Assembly: GCA_905620445.1 (NCBI GenBank)
Contig: CAJQTP010000012.1
Span: 1-54,568 of the forward strand
Length of the DNA stretch: 54,568 nt
Source of the DNA: an uncultured Candidatus Thioglobus sp.
GTDB taxonomy: Bacteria > Pseudomonadota > Gammaproteobacteria > PS1 > Pseudothioglobaceae
Reading direction: 5' to 3'
The position numbers and the translations under genes are program-made. The first letter of the stretch is position 1, and every line of letters starts with the position of its first letter. The notes below the pieces were generated by a model that saw nothing but the letters and a program-made list of their open reading frames with translations, did not search any database and was not told the DNA's origin. Below, piece after piece: positions 11,924 through 22,242 of the stretch.

Positions 11924-13378
11924 ATGCAAAAGTCAAAATTCAATAGTCTTATTAAAGAAGGTTTTAATCATATCCCCCTTTCTAGGGAGATTGTTGTTGA
12001 TACATTAACTCCTTTGGCTATGTATCTTAAGCTTGCTAATAATCCCTATAGCTATTTTTTAGAATCTGTTCAAGGTGGTGAAAAGTGGGGGCGATATTCA
12101 TTTATTGGATTGGCTGCTGAAACTGTAATTAAAGTTAATAACTATGAAGTTCGAGTTGAAAAAAATGGACAGTTAATACAAGAGTATGAAGTAGAAGACC
12201 CTCTTGCTTGGATTGAAGATTATCAGAATCAATTTAAAGTTCCACAGCTAGACAACCTGCCAGATTTTAATGGCGGATTAGTGGGCTACTTTGGATATGA
12301 AATAGTTCGTTATATTGAGCCAAAACTAGCGCATATTAATAAAACTGACGAGCTAAATGTTCCAGATATTTTATTGATGGTCTCAAATGACCTCTTGGTG
12401 GTTGATAACTTAACTAGTAAGGTTCACATCATTACTCATGTAAGACCTAATGAAGAATCATATGAAGATGGCCTTAACAAGCTTAGCTTAATTGAAAAAA
12501 ATATTAAGAAATCATTTCATCAGACAGTTGCTTCTTCTGAAAATATTAAGTCAGAAGATTTTGTATCAAGTTTTGGAAGGGAAAATTACATAAGTGCAGT
12601 TGAAAAAGTTCAAAAATACATTAAAGCTGGTGATGTTATGCAAGTTGTTCCATCTCAACGATTAAGTTGTACTTTTAAATCAAATCCTGTTGAGTTATAC
12701 CGACAATTAAGGATACTTAATCCTTCGCCGTATATGTATTTTCTTAATCTAGATGAATTTGCGATAGTTGGCTCTTCTCCTGAAATATTGACTCGTGTTG
12801 ATAACAATAATATTGCAACTATAAGGCCTATCGCAGGAACTCGCTCAAGAGGAAAAACAGAGCAAGAGGATCTTAATCTTGAGAGGGATCTTTTATCAGA
12901 TGAAAAAGAAATTGCTGAGCATTTAATGTTAATTGATCTTGGTAGGAATGATTTAGGACGCATTGCCAAAACAGGAAGTGTTACTCTTACGGATAAAATG
13001 TTTATAGAGCGTTATTCTCATGTTATGCATATTGTTTCAAATGTGGAATGTGAGTTAAAAGAAAATATGAGCTCTATTGATGTATTAAAAGCTACTTTTC
13101 CAGCTGGCACATTAAGTGGTGCACCAAAAGTTAGAGCAATGGAAATTATTGATGAAGTTGAGGATTTAAAGCGTAATATTTATTCTGGAGCTATTGGTAA
13201 TTTATCATGGCATGGTGGAATGGATCTTGCAATTGCTATTAGAACAGCTGTTATTAAAGATCAAATGCTATATATTCAGGCTGGAGCAGGAATTGTTTAT
13301 GACTCTTTGCCAGAAATGGAGTGGCAAGAAACAATGGACAAAGCACAAGCTTTAATTAAAGCTGCTCAAAATATTTAG
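11924..13378 (+). CDS. trpE: Anthranilate synthase component I
   Basis: TrpE converts chorismate plus ammonia (from the TrpG subunit) to anthranilate, the first step of tryptophan synthesis. At 484 aa it is of normal size. The N-terminal feedback-binding region (FLESVQGGEKWGRYSFIG) and the chorismate-binding signature (GTLSGAPKVRAMEIIDEVE, then YSGAIGNLSW) are present. No trpG, trpD or trpC lies next to it here, so the trp genes are split. The 158-nt upstream gap shows no trp leader peptide with Trp codons. Pabb-like enzymes are an alternative, but the LES motif favours TrpE. Confidence 0.92.
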   Translation: MQKSKFNSLIKEGFNHIPLSREIVVDTLTPLAMYLKLANNPYSYFLESVQGGEKWGRYSFIGLAAETVIKVNNYEVRVEKNGQLIQEYEVEDPLAWIEDYQNQFKVPQLDNLPDFNGGLVGYFGYEIVRYIEPKLAHINKTDELNVPDILLMVSNDLLVVDNLTSKVHIITHVRPNEESYEDGLNKLSLIEKNIKKSFHQTVASSENIKSEDFVSSFGRENYISAVEKVQKYIKAGDVMQVVPSQRLSCTFKSNPVELYRQLRILNPSPYMYFLNLDEFAIVGSSPEILTRVDNNNIATIRPIAGTRSRGKTEQEDLNLERDLLSDEKEIAEHLMLIDLGRNDLGRIAKTGSVTLTDKMFIERYSHVMHIVSNVECELKENMSSIDVLKATFPAGTLSGAPKVRAMEIIDEVEDLKRNIYSGAIGNLSWHGGMDLAIAIRTAVIKDQMLYIQAGAGIVYDSLPEMEWQETMDKAQALIKAAQNI

Positions 13379-13444
13379 CTCATTTCTTGGTTTTTTTGTA
13401 ATCGAATTTTAGATATATAATTTTCAAAAAGCTGAAAGTTAGTA

Positions 13445-13490
13445 TTGAAATTGTTTGTAAAATGGACGAATAAACTTCAATTTTTTTTTT
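13445..13490 (+). terminator. Weak hairpin plus ten-T run between trpE and dnaE
   Basis: TTGAA (13445-13449) and GTTT (13453-13456) can pair with AAAC (13472-13475) and TTCAA (13476-13480), with a 3-nt bulge. Ten consecutive T residues follow (13481-13490). This could terminate trpE transcripts. The T run ends only 7 nt before the dnaE ATG, so it also forms part of the dnaE start region. Confidence 0.4.
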
Positions 13491-13497
13491 CTTATAA

Positions 13498-16400
13498 ATG
13501 AGCTCTGTGGATTTTGTTCATCTTCAATGTCAAAGTGAATATTCTGTAAAGAATAGCTTAGTGCGTGTCTCAAAGCTCATTGACAGTGTTAAAGAGGCAG
13601 GCATGACGAGCGTCGCACTGACTGATGATATGAGTCTTTTTTCTGCGATTAAATTTTATCAAAAAGCAACTAGTGCCGGCATCAAGCCTATTATTGGAGC
13701 AAAAATATCTGTAGATTTTGATTTAGGCCATTATGATGTACTTTTGCTTTGTCAAAACCATGAGGGTTATCTAAATCTTTCTGAGCTTATTTCTAAGGCC
13801 TATCTTAATGAACAGGGAATTTCAATTGTAAGTGTTACAGAAGAGCAATTAATTTCTCACCAAAAGGGATTGCTTATGATTGCAACTCCAATTAGCTCAG
13901 ACGTATCTCAATTACTTTTGGCAAATGAGCTAGAACTCGCGCATAGTAAAGCTAAATACTGGAAAGCTATTTTTAAAGACCGATATTATATTTCGGCACA
14001 AAGAACTGATAGACATTCAGATGAAAATCTTCTTAACCTTAGTGTTGAATTAGGATTAAAGTTAGATATCCCAGTCGTTGCTACTAATGATGTTCAGTTT
14101 TTAAGCAAAAGTGATTATGATGCGCATGAAGCTAGAATTTGCATAGCTGAGGGAGCTTTGCTGGATGATTCTAGGAGATTAAAATTTTTTAGTGATAGTC
14201 AATATCTAAAAACTGCTGATGAAATGTCTGAATTATTTAAAGACTATCCTCAACTTATAGTAAATGCTTCTGAAGTAGCTAAAAGATGCAACTTGCACTT
14301 TAAATTATTCGAAAAGAATTACCTTCCAGCCTTTCCAACACCAAAAGGAAAGTCAATAGCTGAATTTTTTAGTGAAGAGTCAAATAAGGGGCTCCAATTA
14401 AGACTTAAAGATCTTAATGTAAATGAAACAAGCTATTTTGAAAGGCTAAATTTTGAATTATCAGTAATTCTTGAAATGGATTTTCCAGGTTATTTTTTAA
14501 TTGTTTCTGATTTTATAAGATGGGCTAAAGAAAATGGAATTCCAGTTGGTCCAGGCAGAGGTTCTGGTGCTGGCTCTCTTGTGGCCTGGGCACTTTCTAT
14601 TACAAATGTAGACCCTATTCAGCATGATCTTTTATTTGAGCGTTTTTTAAACCCAGAGCGGATCTCTATGCCTGATTTTGATATTGATTTTTGCACAGAT
14701 CGCCGAGATGAAGTTATTGCGTATGTTTCTAATAAGTATGGCGCAGAGAAAGTATCACAGATTATTACTTATGGCACTATGGCAGCTAAGGGGGTAGTAA
14801 GAGATGTAGGGAGGGTATTAGGGCATCCGTATGGTTTTAGTGACCAAATCTCTAAGATGATACCAAATGAATTAAAAATGACATTAGGTAAAGCCTTAGA
14901 AGATTCTAATGAGTTGAAAGCAAGATATGATTCTGAAGAAAGTGTTTCAACCCTGATTGATTTATCCCAAGATCTAGAGGGACTTATTAGAAATGTCGGC
15001 ACCCATGCTGGCGGAGTTGTTATTGCGCCAAGTAAAATTAGTGATTTTTGTCCAATTTATAAAGGATCTGATGAGTCAGATGTTGTTGTATCTCAATTTG
15101 ATAAAGATGATGTTGAGGCTGTAGGCCTTGTTAAATTTGACTTTTTGGGGTTATCAAACCTAACTGTAATAGATAAAGCGGTAAAAATCATCGCCAAAAA
15201 AGGCTTAAGTGAGGGTTTGATTGATATTGATAAACTCAGTCTTGATGATCCAAAAGTATTTAAATTGCTTCAAGACTGCAACACTACAGGGGTTTTCCAG
15301 CTTGAATCGGATGGGATGCGCGGCTATTTAAAAAAGCTTAAACCTGATTCTTTTGAAGATATTGTTGCCATGCTGGCACTTTATAGACCTGGCCCACTAG
15401 ATGCTGGCATGGTAGATGACTATATACAGGTAAAGCATGGTGCAAAAGTAAGGTATCCGCATGCGATGTTAGAGGAAATTTTAAAGCCAACAAACGGAGT
15501 ATTCCTTTATCAAGAGCAAGTAATGAAATCTGCACAAGTTATGGCTGGGTATTCTTTAGGTGGCGCTGATATTTTACGACGCGCGATGGGTAAGAAAAAA
15601 GTTGAAGAAATGTCAGAGCAGCGTGAAGTATTTGTAAAAGGGGCTGCTGAAAAAAATATAGAAGAGAATAAGGCAAATGAAATTTTTGACCTAATTGATA
15701 AGTTTTCAGGTTATGGGTTTAATAAATCTCACTCAGTTGCTTATGCTTATATTTCATATCAAACAGCTTGGCTAAAGGCACATTTTCCAGCTCCATTTAT
15801 GGCAGCAGTTCTATCGGGAGGTATGGATGATACTGACCGAGTTGCTTTTACAGTTGGGGAGTCAAAGAAAAATGGCGTGATAGTTAAGGCGCCTGATATT
15901 AACCAATCTGAATATGAGTTTAGTATTACTGATAATAAGACAATAGTATACGGCCTAGGCGCTATTAAAGGTGTTGGTGAGGCACTTGTCAAAGAGATAG
16001 TTTTAGAGAGAGAAAAAAATGGGGATTATTCTGATATTTTTGATTTGTGTTTTCGAATAGAAAAAAAATTCTTAAACCGTAGGGCTATTGAGGCTCTTAT
16101 ATACAGTGGAGCATTTGATTTATTTGATATTAAAAGGGCCACATTAATTGCGACGTACCCAAGAGCAGTGAGGCAAGCAGAGCAGAGGCAGAGTGATTCA
16201 TCAAAAGGCCAAAATAGCCTTTTTGCAGAAGTTGAGAGCCATATTGAATATGAAAAAAATTACATAAAAGGGGAATTTTTGTCTTTTAAAAATGTAATGA
16301 AGTTTGAAAAAAATGTAATGGGGTATTACCTAGAGCGACACCCAACAGATTGGTATAAATCAGATTTAAAATCCATAGTTTGTACGTTGCCGAAAGATCT

Positions 16401-16908
16401 AGTATTTCGAAATAATCGTGAAGTGAGGGTTCTTTCGCTAATTTCTGACATTGTGTATAGAAATACAAGGCGAGGCCAAATGGCAAGCCTGACTATTGAA
16501 GATGGAGAGAAAAGAATTAATGCAGCTGTCTTTTCACAAAAACTTGCAGAAAATAGCGAACATATATTATTAGATGAAGTGGTTGTAGTTTCTGGAAAGG
16601 TAAATAAAGATTTTAGAGAGCAATGGCAGATTATTGTAGAGCGGATAGATCCAGTGGATAGGGTTCAAATAAAATATGCTAAATATCTCAACATAAAACT
16701 AACTGAAGAAAATAAGAATGAGTATTCCATGCTGTGTGATTTATTAAAACAACATCAAGGCAAGTGTCCAGTAATTATTGAATATCAGTCGACTGATTCA
16801 TCTGGAAAGATCCCTCTTTCCAAAGAATTTGATGTTTCATTGAATCGAGAATTTTTAGATTCAATTGAGCAAAAATTTGGCCATGGAAAATATAAAATCC
16901 AATATTAA
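13498..16908 (+). CDS. dnaE: DNA polymerase III alpha subunit
   Basis: DnaE is the replicative polymerase catalytic subunit. At 1136 aa it is typical of DnaE1. The order is PHP domain (residues 1-280), polymerase core with GPGRGSGAGSLVAWAL and the catalytic PDFDIDFCTDRRDEV, finger region, and a C-terminal OB fold. The PHP opening reads HLQCQSEYS where many relatives have HxxVHSxYS, so the second metal-binding His is replaced by Gln. This fits a PHP domain without exonuclease activity, as in E. coli. No Shine-Dalgarno sequence is visible before the ATG, which follows a T10 run. The conserved FVHLQ start supports this ATG. Confidence 0.97.
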   Translation: MSSVDFVHLQCQSEYSVKNSLVRVSKLIDSVKEAGMTSVALTDDMSLFSAIKFYQKATSAGIKPIIGAKISVDFDLGHYDVLLLCQNHEGYLNLSELISKAYLNEQGISIVSVTEEQLISHQKGLLMIATPISSDVSQLLLANELELAHSKAKYWKAIFKDRYYISAQRTDRHSDENLLNLSVELGLKLDIPVVATNDVQFLSKSDYDAHEARICIAEGALLDDSRRLKFFSDSQYLKTADEMSELFKDYPQLIVNASEVAKRCNLHFKLFEKNYLPAFPTPKGKSIAEFFSEESNKGLQLRLKDLNVNETSYFERLNFELSVILEMDFPGYFLIVSDFIRWAKENGIPVGPGRGSGAGSLVAWALSITNVDPIQHDLLFERFLNPERISMPDFDIDFCTDRRDEVIAYVSNKYGAEKVSQIITYGTMAAKGVVRDVGRVLGHPYGFSDQISKMIPNELKMTLGKALEDSNELKARYDSEESVSTLIDLSQDLEGLIRNVGTHAGGVVIAPSKISDFCPIYKGSDESDVVVSQFDKDDVEAVGLVKFDFLGLSNLTVIDKAVKIIAKKGLSEGLIDIDKLSLDDPKVFKLLQDCNTTGVFQLESDGMRGYLKKLKPDSFEDIVAMLALYRPGPLDAGMVDDYIQVKHGAKVRYPHAMLEEILKPTNGVFLYQEQVMKSAQVMAGYSLGGADILRRAMGKKKVEEMSEQREVFVKGAAEKNIEENKANEIFDLIDKFSGYGFNKSHSVAYAYISYQTAWLKAHFPAPFMAAVLSGGMDDTDRVAFTVGESKKNGVIVKAPDINQSEYEFSITDNKTIVYGLGAIKGVGEALVKEIVLEREKNGDYSDIFDLCFRIEKKFLNRRAIEALIYSGAFDLFDIKRATLIATYPRAVRQAEQRQSDSSKGQNSLFAEVESHIEYEKNYIKGEFLSFKNVMKFEKNVMGYYLERHPTDWYKSDLKSIVCTLPKDLVFRNNREVRVLSLISDIVYRNTRRGQMASLTIEDGEKRINAAVFSQKLAENSEHILLDEVVVVSGKVNKDFREQWQIIVERIDPVDRVQIKYAKYLNIKLTEENKNEYSMLCDLLKQHQGKCPVIIEYQSTDSSGKIPLSKEFDVSLNREFLDSIEQKFGHGKYKIQY

Positions 16909-17360
16909 ATAAAATGTAAAATTTCCTTTAATTAGAGCCTTAAAGAGCCTTATTAAGGCCTTAAATAGGCATTAATTAATGTAAATTTATTGGTAGCTTT
17001 AAAGGCGCTATTTATATTAAATTAAGCCCAAAAATATATATTCTAATCAGCACTTTAATAGAGATGAAAATTTTACAATTTAGCCTCTAAAGCCCAGTCC
17101 ATAAGGGAAAAAGTTCAAAAGTTATCCGCGAACTGAGAATTCAGCAAATTATCTTCTAAAGTCGAAATAAATTCATAAATTCAAAAAAATATAAGTCATT
17201 GATTTATAACAAAAAAATTGATATGATTATTTATTAACCAAAACCATAGAATTGGTTAGTCTAAGGCTTGATTTGTGTCTAAATTTGGAGATATTAACAG
17301 AGTTATCAACAGTTTTGTGGGTAAGTCTGCTAACCCTTGATTTATAAGCATTTAAAGCAA
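16909..17360. other. 452-bp gene-free AT-rich spacer between convergent dnaE and coaBC
   Basis: No credible gene is present. The left part (16934-16970) holds two direct copies of AGAGCCTTA, a small GCCTT/AAGGC hairpin (16947-16959) and the palindrome TAAGGCCTTA (16954-16963), which may act as a bidirectional terminator. The right part holds an AT-rich block and DnaA-box-like motifs, listed separately. It is the longest non-coding stretch in the window. Confidence 0.8.
17122..17324. other. Cluster of DnaA-box-like motifs (possible oriC or DnaA-binding locus)
   Basis: Compared with the DnaA consensus TTATCCACA, the visible matches are TTATCCGCG (17122-17130, two mismatches), TTATCAACA (17303-17311, one mismatch) and, on the minus strand, TTACCCACA (17316-17324, one mismatch). 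A weaker TTAGACACA lies on the minus strand at 17274-17282. The context ACAGAGTTATCAACAG closely resembles the E. coli R4 box region. A very AT-rich segment (17160-17240) that could serve as a melting region lies beside them. The site is between convergent genes and no dnaA is in the window, so the origin call is tentative. A DnaA titration site is an alternative. Confidence 0.35.
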
Positions 17361-18554
17361 TTAGAAAAAATATTTTGTCACTTTTTTTATTATTTTTTCT
17401 GCAATAATTTGCTTACTACTTCTATCTATTTTCTCAGTTTTTTCTTGTGATAAAAAGTGAACCTCATTCTCATCTGAGTTAAGACCAATTTCAGTGTTTG
17501 AAATGTCATTTAAAATAATTGCATCACACTTCTTGATCTCTAGTTTAGCTGTTGCATTAGCTATAAAATTTTCAGTTTCAGCTGCAAACCCTATGCAAAT
17601 TGGTTTATTTTTAAGTTTACAAACACTCTCTAAAATATCTTTGTTTCTTGTGAGCTCAATTGATGATAAATTGCTATCTTTTTTGATCTTATTTTGACTT
17701 ATTTTTGTAGGTCTAAAGTCTGCAACTGCAGCGCAACTGATAAATAAATCTTGAGACTTTATCTTTTTCATGACTGCATCGTACATTTCATTTGCACTAG
17801 TTATATAAGTTACGTTAGCTCTTTTTTCCACATCAACTGATATTGATCCAACTATTAACGTTGTTTCTGCTCCTGCTTGGACACACGCATGTGCAAGTGC
17901 CATGCCCATTTTCCCGCTGCTATGATTCGATATATACCTTACTGGGTCTATTGCTTCAATAGTTCCACCTATTGTTATTAATACTTTTTTACCGCTAAGA
18001 GTGTTATTCGAAAAGATATTTGCAACTTGTTTTGCAATTTCGATTGGCTCAGCGAGTCTGCCTTCGCCTACATCTCCACAAGCTTGCTCTCCAAATCCAG
18101 GTTCAATGGTAACCACTCCCCGATTATTCAGTATTTCAAGGTTTTCTTTAATTGCTTTTGATGCAAACATTTGTTGGTTCATTGATGGAGCTATTAATAC
18201 AGCTGCTTTTGTTGCAAGGATAACTGTGGACAGTAAATCATCCGCTTTACCATGACAAAGTTTAGCTATCGTATTTGCTGATGCCGGCGCTATGATAACT
18301 GCGTCAGCCCATTTCGCAAGTTCAATGTGACCCATAGCAAGTTCTGCATCTTTATCCCAAAGGTTGTCATGAACTTTATTTTTTGAAACTGTTTGTAGTG
18401 ATAGTTCGCTTACAAACTCTCTTCCCCCATTTGTAATAATGACTCTAACTTCTGCACCTAAATCTTGCAACCTCCTCACAATGTCAGGTGATTTGTAGGC
18501 AGCAATTGAGCCACTAACTCCTAGTAACACTCTTTTATTTGCTAAGTTATTCAT
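17361..18554 (-). CDS. coaBC: CoaBC, bifunctional phosphopantothenoylcysteine synthetase/decarboxylase
   Basis: This enzyme makes 4'-phosphopantetheine on the route to coenzyme A: CoaB ligates cysteine to phosphopantothenate and CoaC decarboxylates the product. At 397 aa it is complete. The N-terminal flavoprotein CoaC half shows GVSGSIAAYKSPDIVRRL, HIELAKWADAVIIAPASANT and PSMNQQMF. The C-terminal CoaB half shows ISNHSSGKMGMALA and CAAVADFRP. The start codon overlaps the ribD stop by 4 nt, so the two genes form an operon. Confidence 0.96.
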   Translation of the reverse strand: MNNLANKRVLLGVSGSIAAYKSPDIVRRLQDLGAEVRVIITNGGREFVSELSLQTVSKNKVHDNLWDKDAELAMGHIELAKWADAVIIAPASANTIAKLCHGKADDLLSTVILATKAAVLIAPSMNQQMFASKAIKENLEILNNRGVVTIEPGFGEQACGDVGEGRLAEPIEIAKQVANIFSNNTLSGKKVLITIGGTIEAIDPVRYISNHSSGKMGMALAHACVQAGAETTLIVGSISVDVEKRANVTYITSANEMYDAVMKKIKSQDLFISCAAVADFRPTKISQNKIKKDSNLSSIELTRNKDILESVCKLKNKPICIGFAAETENFIANATAKLEIKKCDAIILNDISNTEIGLNSDENEVHFLSQEKTEKIDRSSKQIIAEKIIKKVTKYFF

Positions 18555-19594
18555 TTGATAGTAGCTCTAATTTTAATGTCATTCTCTATTTGACTAAGTT
18601 CAACAATATTAAGCTTGATTTTGTCAGACATTTTTTTTAAAGGAATTTCAATCATTGGGTTGGCATCACTTCCAAGTAATACTGGAGCAGTATAGATAAT
18701 AAACTCATCAATTAGTCCTGCCTTTGTCATAGCTCCATTAAGACCGCTACCCGCCTCTAGAAGTAAATTATTAATCCCCATCTCTCCAAGTTTAATAAGT
18801 GCAGACTTTAGATCTAACTTTCCATTAGGGAGAACTTCTGAATTATTATTATTTAAAATGAGTGTTTCCGCATCAGATGAAAAAATATTGAGAGTTGTAT
18901 CAGTAATAATATTATTACTGTCAATAACAACACGGAGTGGCTTTGACTCTATGTTTTCTGTTCTAACGGTCATCATTGGATTATCGCTTTTGATTGTACC
19001 TGAGCCTGTCATGATGGCTTGATTTAAGCTTCGGAGTAATTGAACATCCTTTCGAGAAGCTTCAGAGGTAATCCATTTACTATCGCCATTTTTCATTGCA
19101 GTTCTTCCATCTAGGCTCATTGCAATTTTTGACGTTACAAATGGTAAACCTGTCTGCATTCTTTTGATAAAGCCGCGATTAATTTCAGTAGCTTCTTTTT
19201 CGAGCAATCCCACTTCAACCTCAATGTCACTATCTTGAAGTAATTTGATTCCTCTTCCAGAAACTAATGGATTTGGATCAAGCATTGCAATAAAAACTTT
19301 TTGTACGCCAGCCTTAATAAGTGCTTCAGAGCAAGGCGCCGTCTTGCCATAATGAGAGCATGGTTCAAGTGTAATATATACTTTAGTATTCTCACCTTTA
19401 TAATTAATTTGCTCTAAGGCATTGACCTCTGCATGACCCTCTCCATAGAGGCGATGGTAGTCTTGAGCAATAATTTTACCGTCAAGAGTAATCACGCATC
19501 CCACCATTGGATTTGCACCAACAGCTCTGCGACCAAACTGAGAAAGTTTGAGTGCAAGAGTCATACATTCTGTATCTTGATGAGTGAAAGCCAT
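18551..19594 (-). CDS. ribD: RibD, riboflavin deaminase/reductase
   Basis: RibD deaminates the pyrimidine made by GTP cyclohydrolase II and then reduces its ribosyl group, in riboflavin synthesis. The deaminase domain has HAEVNALE and PCSHYGKTAPCSEAL, the zinc-binding residues. The reductase domain has VTSKIAMSLDGRTA and the C-terminal LLLEAGSGLNGA. The frame stays open a further 23 codons upstream, but I chose the ATG at 19594 (MAFTHQDTECM) because family members start there and the longer form would overlap recA. Length is 347 aa. No FMN riboswitch is seen upstream. Confidence 0.94.
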   Translation of the reverse strand: MAFTHQDTECMTLALKLSQFGRRAVGANPMVGCVITLDGKIIAQDYHRLYGEGHAEVNALEQINYKGENTKVYITLEPCSHYGKTAPCSEALIKAGVQKVFIAMLDPNPLVSGRGIKLLQDSDIEVEVGLLEKEATEINRGFIKRMQTGLPFVTSKIAMSLDGRTAMKNGDSKWITSEASRKDVQLLRSLNQAIMTGSGTIKSDNPMMTVRTENIESKPLRVVIDSNNIITDTTLNIFSSDAETLILNNNNSEVLPNGKLDLKSALIKLGEMGINNLLLEAGSGLNGAMTKAGLIDEFIIYTAPVLLGSDANPMIEIPLKKMSDKIKLNIVELSQIENDIKIRATIK

Positions 19595-19642
19595 TATAAT
19601 AATTACATATAAATATATTATCATTTTACGCGGGAGAACGGA

Positions 19643-20666
19643 GTGGATGAAAAGAAAAAACAAGCACTACAAGTAGCACTTGGACAAATTGAAAAACAGT
19701 TTGGAAAAGGGTCTGTTATGTTTTTGGGCGACGAAGAGGCGAGAAGTGATATTGAAGCTGTTTCAACGGGAAGTTTAAGCCTTGATATAGCTTTAGGAAT
19801 TGGCGGGTTACCTAGAGGCAGGGTTGTTGAAATTTATGGTCCTGAGTCCTCGGGAAAGACAACTATGACTCTTCATGTTATAGCTGAAATGCAGAAATTA
19901 GGCGGAACAGCAGCATTTATTGATGCAGAGCATGCGCTAGATCCTTCTTACGCAAGAAAATTGGGCGTAAATACAGATGATCTTCTAATTTCTCAGCCTG
20001 ATACTGGCGAGCAGGCTTTAGAAATTACCGATATGCTAGTTCGCTCTGGAAGTGTTGATATTGTTGTTATTGACTCAGTTGCTGCGTTAACTCCTAAGGC
20101 TGAAATTGAAGGTGAAATGGGTGCATCGCACATGGGCCTTCAAGCTAGACTGATGTCTCAAGCATTAAGAAAGCTAACATCCAATATAAAGCGAACTAAC
20201 ACTATGGTAATCTTTATTAATCAACTTCGAATGAAGATTGGTGTGATGTTTGGTAATCCTGAGACTACAACTGGAGGAAATGCGCTTAAATTTTATGCCT
20301 CTGTAAGACTCGATATTCGAAGAATTGGTGCTATTAAAAAAGGTGATGAAATTCTTGGCAATGAGACACGCGTTAAGGTTCTTAAAAATAAGGTTGCTCC
20401 TCCTTTTAAAAAGGCAGAGTTTCAAATTTTATACAATCAAGGTATTTCCAGAGAGAGTGAGATAATTGATTTAGGAGTTGAGCATGGATTTGTTGAAAAA
20501 GCAGGAGCTTGGTATAGCGTTGAAGGAGAAAGAATTGGTCAAGGTAAGGATAATTCCCGAGACTTCTTAAAAGAGAATACTAAAATGAGTCAAATGCTTG
20601 AAGCTAAAATTCGTGAAAAACTAATGAGTAACGATAGTGATGAGACCGAGTCAATAAAGAGCAATA

Positions 20667-20692
<26 letters not shown>
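19643..20692 (+). CDS. recA: RecA recombinase
   Basis: RecA forms filaments on single-stranded DNA, drives strand exchange, and triggers LexA cleavage. At 349 aa it has normal length with Walker [10 protein letters not shown], the L1/L2 loop region (GMMFG-like [23 protein letters not shown]) and an acidic tail. The start is GTG at 19643 with GGGAG upstream; the nearby ATG is out of frame. It diverges from ribD with only 48 bp between start codons. That gap shows no LexA box of the CTG-N10-CAG type. Confidence 0.98.
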
Positions 20693-22231
<1,539 letters not shown>

Positions 22232-22242
22232 AGATATTAGAT

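Noticed and set aside
16934..16970. Repeats after dnaE as a CRISPR array
   Set aside because: There are only two short 9-nt copies spaced 1 nt apart with a palindrome; no regular spacers, and no cas genes in the window.
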